DNA of 9,151 nucleotides from Anaerolineaceae bacterium. GTDB taxonomy: Bacteria > Chloroflexota > Anaerolineae > Anaerolineales > Anaerolineaceae. A program made the translations under genes and the position numbers. This document shows positions 6,031 through 9,151 of this stretch, one piece after another. The stretch spans positions 1 to 9,151 of the forward strand of contig WOZC01000179.1 in assembly GCA_011620465.1 (NCBI GenBank), in the 5' to 3' direction. The notes beneath the pieces are model-generated. The model worked only from the letters and a program-made list of their open reading frames with translations. It ran no database searches and was not told the DNA's origin. The stretch's first letter is position 1; every line of letters begins with the position of its first letter.

Positions 6031-6804
6031 ATGCCTGACAGTTTTGAGTTGCTCCAAGCCAATTTTTTTGAACACCCTTTCCTGCGTTATGCAGACACGC
6101 GCTATTTCTACCCTGGCGTGAAAGAACAGCGTAAGGTCCTCAGCGTTGCCAATGACTTTATCTACGACAACAGCGACTCCTCTAAAAACCTGGGCGTCTT
6201 CGCTGGTCCTTCGGGCGGCGGCAAAAGTATGCTGGCGATGAAGATCGCCCAAACCCAATATTCCGTTCCCGACATTGGCAAGATTTTCGGCATGTACATG
6301 AACACGAACACCCTCACCGAGCCGCGCCACTTTTTGATGGCGCTGATCGAGACGCTCTCGCTGCCTTCTTCGCGCTCCAACGCCAACCGTATCGACAGCA
6401 TCTTCGAGCGTCTGCAAGAGGGCAACGACCAGCTTCTGATCGTGCTGGATGGGCCCCCGGTTGACCAGGAATACCTGACCCTGCTGCTGGAGTGGTCGGT
6501 CGAAAACAATAAGAAGATCAAGACGATCATCTTCCTGCAAGACATCAACAACGTTAACAGTAATATCGGCGAGCTCAGCCAGTTTCTCGGACTTTACGTC
6601 CCCTTCCGCCAACCCAGTCAGGCTGAACTGATCGAACTATTGACCTATCGCATGCTCTCTGCAGGCAACCTGGACCCCAGTGCCGTGATCAGCGAAGAAC
6701 AATTACGCGATCTGACCGCCAGCCACGGCACCTCCATTTCAGATTGCATGAACGCCGCTGCAGAATTAATTGATACCAAAATGTTCCGAAAAGGGAACTT
6801 TTGA
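6031..6804 (+). CDS. ExeA/TniB-like P-loop ATPase
   Basis: A 257-residue protein. The N-terminal stretch FFEHPFLRYADTRYFYPGVKEQRKVL (12-37) follows the pattern of ExeA/GspA-type AAA ATPases (PF..... DPRFFY...HREAL). Walker A is GPSGGGKS (59-66). The Walker B strand LLIVLD (135-140) ends in Asp140 but is followed by GPP, so the usual catalytic Glu is replaced by Gly. The C-terminal part FRQPSQAELIELLTYRMLSAG then SHGTSISDCMNAAAEL resembles the ExeA/TniB lid region. GGTGGTG (6021-6027) precedes the ATG. It is divergent from parA and 75 bp before the large DNA-binding-type gene, suggesting a shared job on DNA, such as loading or remodelling that partner. No transposase or secretion genes are nearby, so the TniB and ExeA roles themselves are not supported. 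The exact function is unknown. Confidence 0.8.
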   Translation: MPDSFELLQANFFEHPFLRYADTRYFYPGVKEQRKVLSVANDFIYDNSDSSKNLGVFAGPSGGGKSMLAMKIAQTQYSVPDIGKIFGMYMNTNTLTEPRHFLMALIETLSLPSSRSNANRIDSIFERLQEGNDQLLIVLDGPPVDQEYLTLLLEWSVENNKKIKTIIFLQDINNVNSNIGELSQFLGLYVPFRQPSQAELIELLTYRMLSAGNLDPSAVISEEQLRDLTASHGTSISDCMNAAAELIDTKMFRKGNF

Positions 6805-6823
6805 CCCTTAAAGTTCCGCTTTT
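6789..6823 (+). terminator. Intrinsic-type terminator or attenuator after the ATPase gene
   Basis: GGAACTTT (6794-6801) pairs perfectly with AAAGTTCC (6810-6817). With one bulged G, the stem extends outward as AAAAG (6789-6793) against CTTTT (6819-6823), and a further T-run follows at 6831-6835. The ATPase stop codon (6802-6804) lies in the loop, so ribosomes reaching the stop would disturb the hairpin. Partial read-through into the large gene is likely, because no good promoter is seen between the two genes. Confidence 0.55.
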
Positions 6824-6879
6824 GACACTGTTTTTCTTAAGGAGAACCTGCTATTCTTAGAGACACAAGGTAAACACAA

Positions 6880-9151
6880 ATGATTGAGCAGAACGCCTGG
6901 CCAGAGATCACAAGCACGCTGAACGCGTTGAAAGATGAAACGCTTTCCGGTCTGCTTGCTTCCAGCCAGCAGCTTTTCGACGGCAATTACGTCATCACCG
7001 CTGAGCCAGAAGCCTACTCCAACCTTTGCCAATACTTCCCACTCATCGAAACCGTGGTGCAGGACCATTCCGGTCGTCACTTCCGCCTCAACCTGCAATC
7101 AAGTGTGCCCATGGGCACAGATGCTGACGTGCTCCACTTCCAACCCGGGGCTGCCAATATCAGCGACGCTATCATTAACCCCGAAAGGATCGTCGCTTTG
7201 CCCACTTACTTGCTCCGTTTTGTACCCTTTGTTGGTGCTGCCCCTGTCCTGATCGCCACTGCGCTTCGCCAGGCATTCTATTTCTCCTCGCGTGAAGACG
7301 GCGCCAGCCAGCTCTACCCCAAATCCGGTAATGAGGTCACAGTCGATGTCCAATCCATCCTGCGCATGCTTGGCAACTGCATCAGCCGCGCCAAGTTTTT
7401 CCGCATCTTCAAAAATGGAGAGATGGATTGGTTTGTCGAACGTGCTGACCCCGCCCACCAATTCGTGGACGGGCAGATAAGGCGTTTGCCCAACACCTAC
7501 CACTACCGCGGGCAATTGCTCACACCCGGTGATGCCGTTGACCTGGGCGCCTGGCTTGTGGATCAGGATCTCACCAACCAGCCTTCTGCCGTCCTCACTC
7601 GCGCCCTCAACACTCCTCGCAGCCAGATCCTGGCTTTCCCATACCGCTTGCCGGACGCCCCTGATGGGAACCCCACGCCTGCGGCTCGCAGTGTCCACCA
7701 GGTTGTCAGTCAGCTGCTCAACACATCCCAGCTGGACCCCACCCTCTCCGGGCTGTGCGACCGCCTTTCAAGCCACCTTATCCGTCCGGAAAGCTTCCTT
7801 GCCCTGCCCTGGTACTGGTTCACCAACGTTTTACCCGAATTGGGAGACGATCTGGGCATGCTTTACCTGATGTCGAAAAATTGCTGCTACATCGACTGGG
7901 CTCGCGGGCAGGATCGCAACCATTTTTGGGTGGTCGGTGGGCTTGAAACCCTGCAGCGCTGGATAGGCTCCGAAACCCTGCCGAAGCGTATCCCGCATGC
8001 TTCAAAAAGCAGGCGCGGGCGCCCGCGAACCGAGCAAATTCAGCCCGATTCCCAATACACCCGCGACTGGCGTGCTGCCAACCGCGAACTGGCGAGCCAA
8101 TACCTGCTGCGAACCGCTACCCGTAAAACTCAAACCGGCAGCGACTGGCAACTGCACGTCAGCGAAGTGCAGCTCACCGCCCAGGACGAAACTTTGCGCC
8201 ATGCCCTCAGCGCTTTTCTGCATGCCCTGCCCGCCCCGCTCACCCCTGAAACCTTAACTGTTTTTGCCACAAACAGCGCAATTCAGACCCTCATGCTCAC
8301 CCAAAGCAAGCCTCAGCCTGATCGATTATGTCATTTTGAGACTTTAGTAAAAACGGGAATTTGTCAGAATGAGACCCTAAACACGTGGGAAATATGTCAT
8401 TTTGATACCCTCGTGGACGCCTTAAATAGTTATTTTGAGACCCTCATTGCTGCTGGAATATGTCAGTTTGACACGATTCTTAATATACTCTTTAAGATAA
8501 AACATTCTCTCATTGACAAGCAAAATTCCGACCTGCCACATACTCCAGGAGCCCAAATCACTACCTTGAAGCAATCTCAGGGCAAGCAAACAGCGGTGGA
8601 AGGAAGAAAATCTGGTATTGATAAAGGAAAGATGATCGCTTCCAAGGATCATAAAATGGTTGGGTTGGATGGAGTAAACGGGTTGGATGACAATGGCGAG
8701 CGCGATGCTGAAATCACGGCACCAATGACCCCAGAAGAAGGCGCTTTTCCTGGCGTTTCTGAAACCATCCTGGTTGGGACGCAGTGGAATTTTACGCAGC
8801 TCTTGTCAAGTGCCAACCCAGCCCTGAAGAATCGTATTTTTGGGTCCGATCTGCAGCTCACTTTCCTCTCCTGGTTGATCGAAGCCAGCCTTTCCCAGGG
8901 TGTGCACAGCCCCCTCAGCCTTGCCATCAGCCGTACCCTGCAAACTCACCAACCCGCCACCTTGCCAGCCCAACGCCTGGCACAACTGCCGGCTTCGGCA
9001 CTTTCCGATTTGCTGAGCTCGGTTTGCCAGCGCATGGACGCCGGGCAGTCTGGTCGCTTTGCTTTCGTGGGGCAGGGCGCCTCCGACCTCAACCTGCTGC
9101 TCCAGGGGGTTGAAGACCGCGCCACCCAGCTCCGCCTCCTCCACCGTCTCG
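6880..9151 (+). CDS. Large DnaA_N/HTH-like DNA-binding protein (3'-partial)
   Basis: The frame is open for 757 codons and runs off the window. An in-frame TAA at 6871 makes the ATG at 6880 the first start; AAGGT (6867-6871) lies 8 nt upstream. Residues 4-70 (W..I...L...T....L......F.G.YVI...., then F.LIE....... GRHFRLNL) resemble the DnaA N-terminal domain in pattern and length. Residues 154-187 (VDVQSILRMLGNCISRAKFFRIF) read as a helix-turn-helix. RRGRPR (378-383) is AT-hook-like. Residues 484-538 are five 11-residue repeats, followed by a polar linker to about residue 630; ordered sequence then resumes (NFTQLL, LTFLSWLIEASLSQG). I cannot place it in a named family. With parAB and the ATPase beside it, a replication or segregation initiator role is plausible but inferred. 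It carries parS-like site 4 at codons 75-80. The linker region is visibly richer in A+T than its flanks. Confidence 0.8.
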   Translation, partial: MIEQNAWPEITSTLNALKDETLSGLLASSQQLFDGNYVITAEPEAYSNLCQYFPLIETVVQDHSGRHFRLNLQSSVPMGTDADVLHFQPGAANISDAIINPERIVALPTYLLRFVPFVGAAPVLIATALRQAFYFSSREDGASQLYPKSGNEVTVDVQSILRMLGNCISRAKFFRIFKNGEMDWFVERADPAHQFVDGQIRRLPNTYHYRGQLLTPGDAVDLGAWLVDQDLTNQPSAVLTRALNTPRSQILAFPYRLPDAPDGNPTPAARSVHQVVSQLLNTSQLDPTLSGLCDRLSSHLIRPESFLALPWYWFTNVLPELGDDLGMLYLMSKNCCYIDWARGQDRNHFWVVGGLETLQRWIGSETLPKRIPHASKSRRGRPRTEQIQPDSQYTRDWRAANRELASQYLLRTATRKTQTGSDWQLHVSEVQLTAQDETLRHALSAFLHALPAPLTPETLTVFATNSAIQTLMLTQSKPQPDRLCHFETLVKTGICQNETLNTWEICHFDTLVDALNSYFETLIAAGICQFDTILNILFKIKHSLIDKQNSDLPHTPGAQITTLKQSQGKQTAVEGRKSGIDKGKMIASKDHKMVGLDGVNGLDDNGERDAEITAPMTPEEGAFPGVSETILVGTQWNFTQLLSSANPALKNRIFGSDLQLTFLSWLIEASLSQGVHSPLSLAISRTLQTHQPATLPAQRLAQLPASALSDLLSSVCQRMDAGQSGRFAFVGQGASDLNLLLQGVEDRATQLRLLHRL
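7104..7119. promoter_or_regulatory. parS-like palindrome, site 4 (inside the large gene)
   Basis: TGTGCCCATGGGCACA is a perfect 16-bp palindrome identical to the core of site 1. It lies within the coding sequence, spanning the codons for about SSVPMGT (residues 75-81). Centromere sites inside nearby genes are known for canonical ParB, for example in spo0J itself. Confidence 0.65.
8014..8027. repeat. GC-only 14-bp palindrome encoding an AT-hook-like motif
   Basis: CGCGGGCGCCCGCG is a perfect palindrome within the codons for RRGRPR. The palindrome probably follows from the Arg/Gly/Pro codons, so it is noted rather than claimed as a site. Confidence 0.35.
8329..8493 (+). repeat. Five tandem 33-bp units in frame in the large gene
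   Basis: Units start at 8329, 8362, 8395, 8428 and 8461, exactly 33 bp apart. The conserved core is TGTCATTTTGAGACCCT at the start of each unit (unit 4 begins AGTTATTTT, unit 5 ends the core as GACACGAT), and GGGAATA-like sequence ends most units. The period equals 11 codons, so each unit encodes a C(H/Q)(F/N)(E/D)TL-type peptide. The core resembles Tn402/Tn5053 transposon termini (TGTCATTTTCAGAAG), whose ends carry repeated transposase sites. Either a domesticated transposon end or a true protein repeat is possible. Confidence 0.75.

Noticed and set aside
6001..6612. 203-codon leftward open frame
   Set aside because: It lies antisense to the P-loop ATPase, whose Walker A and family-like segments are clear; its Val/Arg/Leu-rich translation is typical of a reverse-frame shadow.
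7099..7698. 199-codon leftward open frame
   Set aside because: It is antisense to the large rightward frame, which is open for 757 codons with an acceptable ribosome site and domain-like content.
8329..8692. A discrete inserted element with TGTCA...TGACA ends
   Set aside because: The right end shares only five bases and no target-site duplication flanks it, so element boundaries cannot be claimed; only the tandem array is reported.
8901..8908. TGTGCACA palindrome in the large gene
   Set aside because: It shares only the outer arms of the parS-like family and lacks the CCC-NN-GGG centre; an 8-bp palindrome is expected by chance.

Overview
The window looks like a Chloroflexota (Anaerolineae-type) genome, or a large plasmid from that phylum. 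The evidence is indirect. The first, partial gene has the low-complexity beta-rich end and the YLPxxLR-type C-terminal tail that I associate with secreted Chloroflexota proteins. Coding GC is moderate to high, and the gene-free stretches hold decayed hairpin and 7-bp-period repeats. No rRNA, tRNA or CRISPR array was seen.

Layout. 3-611: C-terminal part of a probable secreted protein, cut by the window edge and perhaps frame-broken. 612-971: no convincing gene. 972-2787: a compact rightward operon of an AbrB/SpoVT-type regulator, an ABC ATPase and an ABC-2-type permease. It has a near-consensus promoter and a dyad at the predicted transcription start. 2788-3818: about 1 kb of convergent, gene-free, repeat-rich DNA. 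3819-5843: leftward parA-parB operon. 5844-6030: divergent promoter region. 6031-6804: rightward P-loop ATPase of ExeA/TniB-like appearance. 6880-9151: a large open frame of at least 757 codons that runs off the window. Its N-terminus resembles the DnaA N-terminal domain, and it also carries an HTH-like stretch and an AT-hook-like motif.

The most notable signal is a 16-bp palindrome family, TGTGCCC-AT-GGGCACA. Four copies (2789-2804, 3688-3703, 4995-5010, 7104-7119) keep both arms exactly, and a fifth, degenerate copy lies inside parA (5640-5655). One copy sits between parB and parA, one sits inside the large DnaA_N-like gene, and two bracket the gene-free region downstream of parB. The sequence differs from the usual chromosomal parS (TGTTTCACGTGAAACA). 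I infer that these are the centromere sites bound by the local, divergent ParB.

Taken together, parB-parA, the divergent ATPase, the large DNA-binding-type protein and the palindromes look like one replication/segregation locus, possibly of a secondary replicon, with two parts (ATPase and large protein) not usual in a par locus. A second unusual structure lies inside the large gene: five tandem 33-bp units (8329-8493), in frame and AT-rich, whose core TGTCATTTTGAGACCCT resembles the ends of Tn402/Tn5053-type transposons. This may be an exapted transposon end or a true 11-residue protein repeat.
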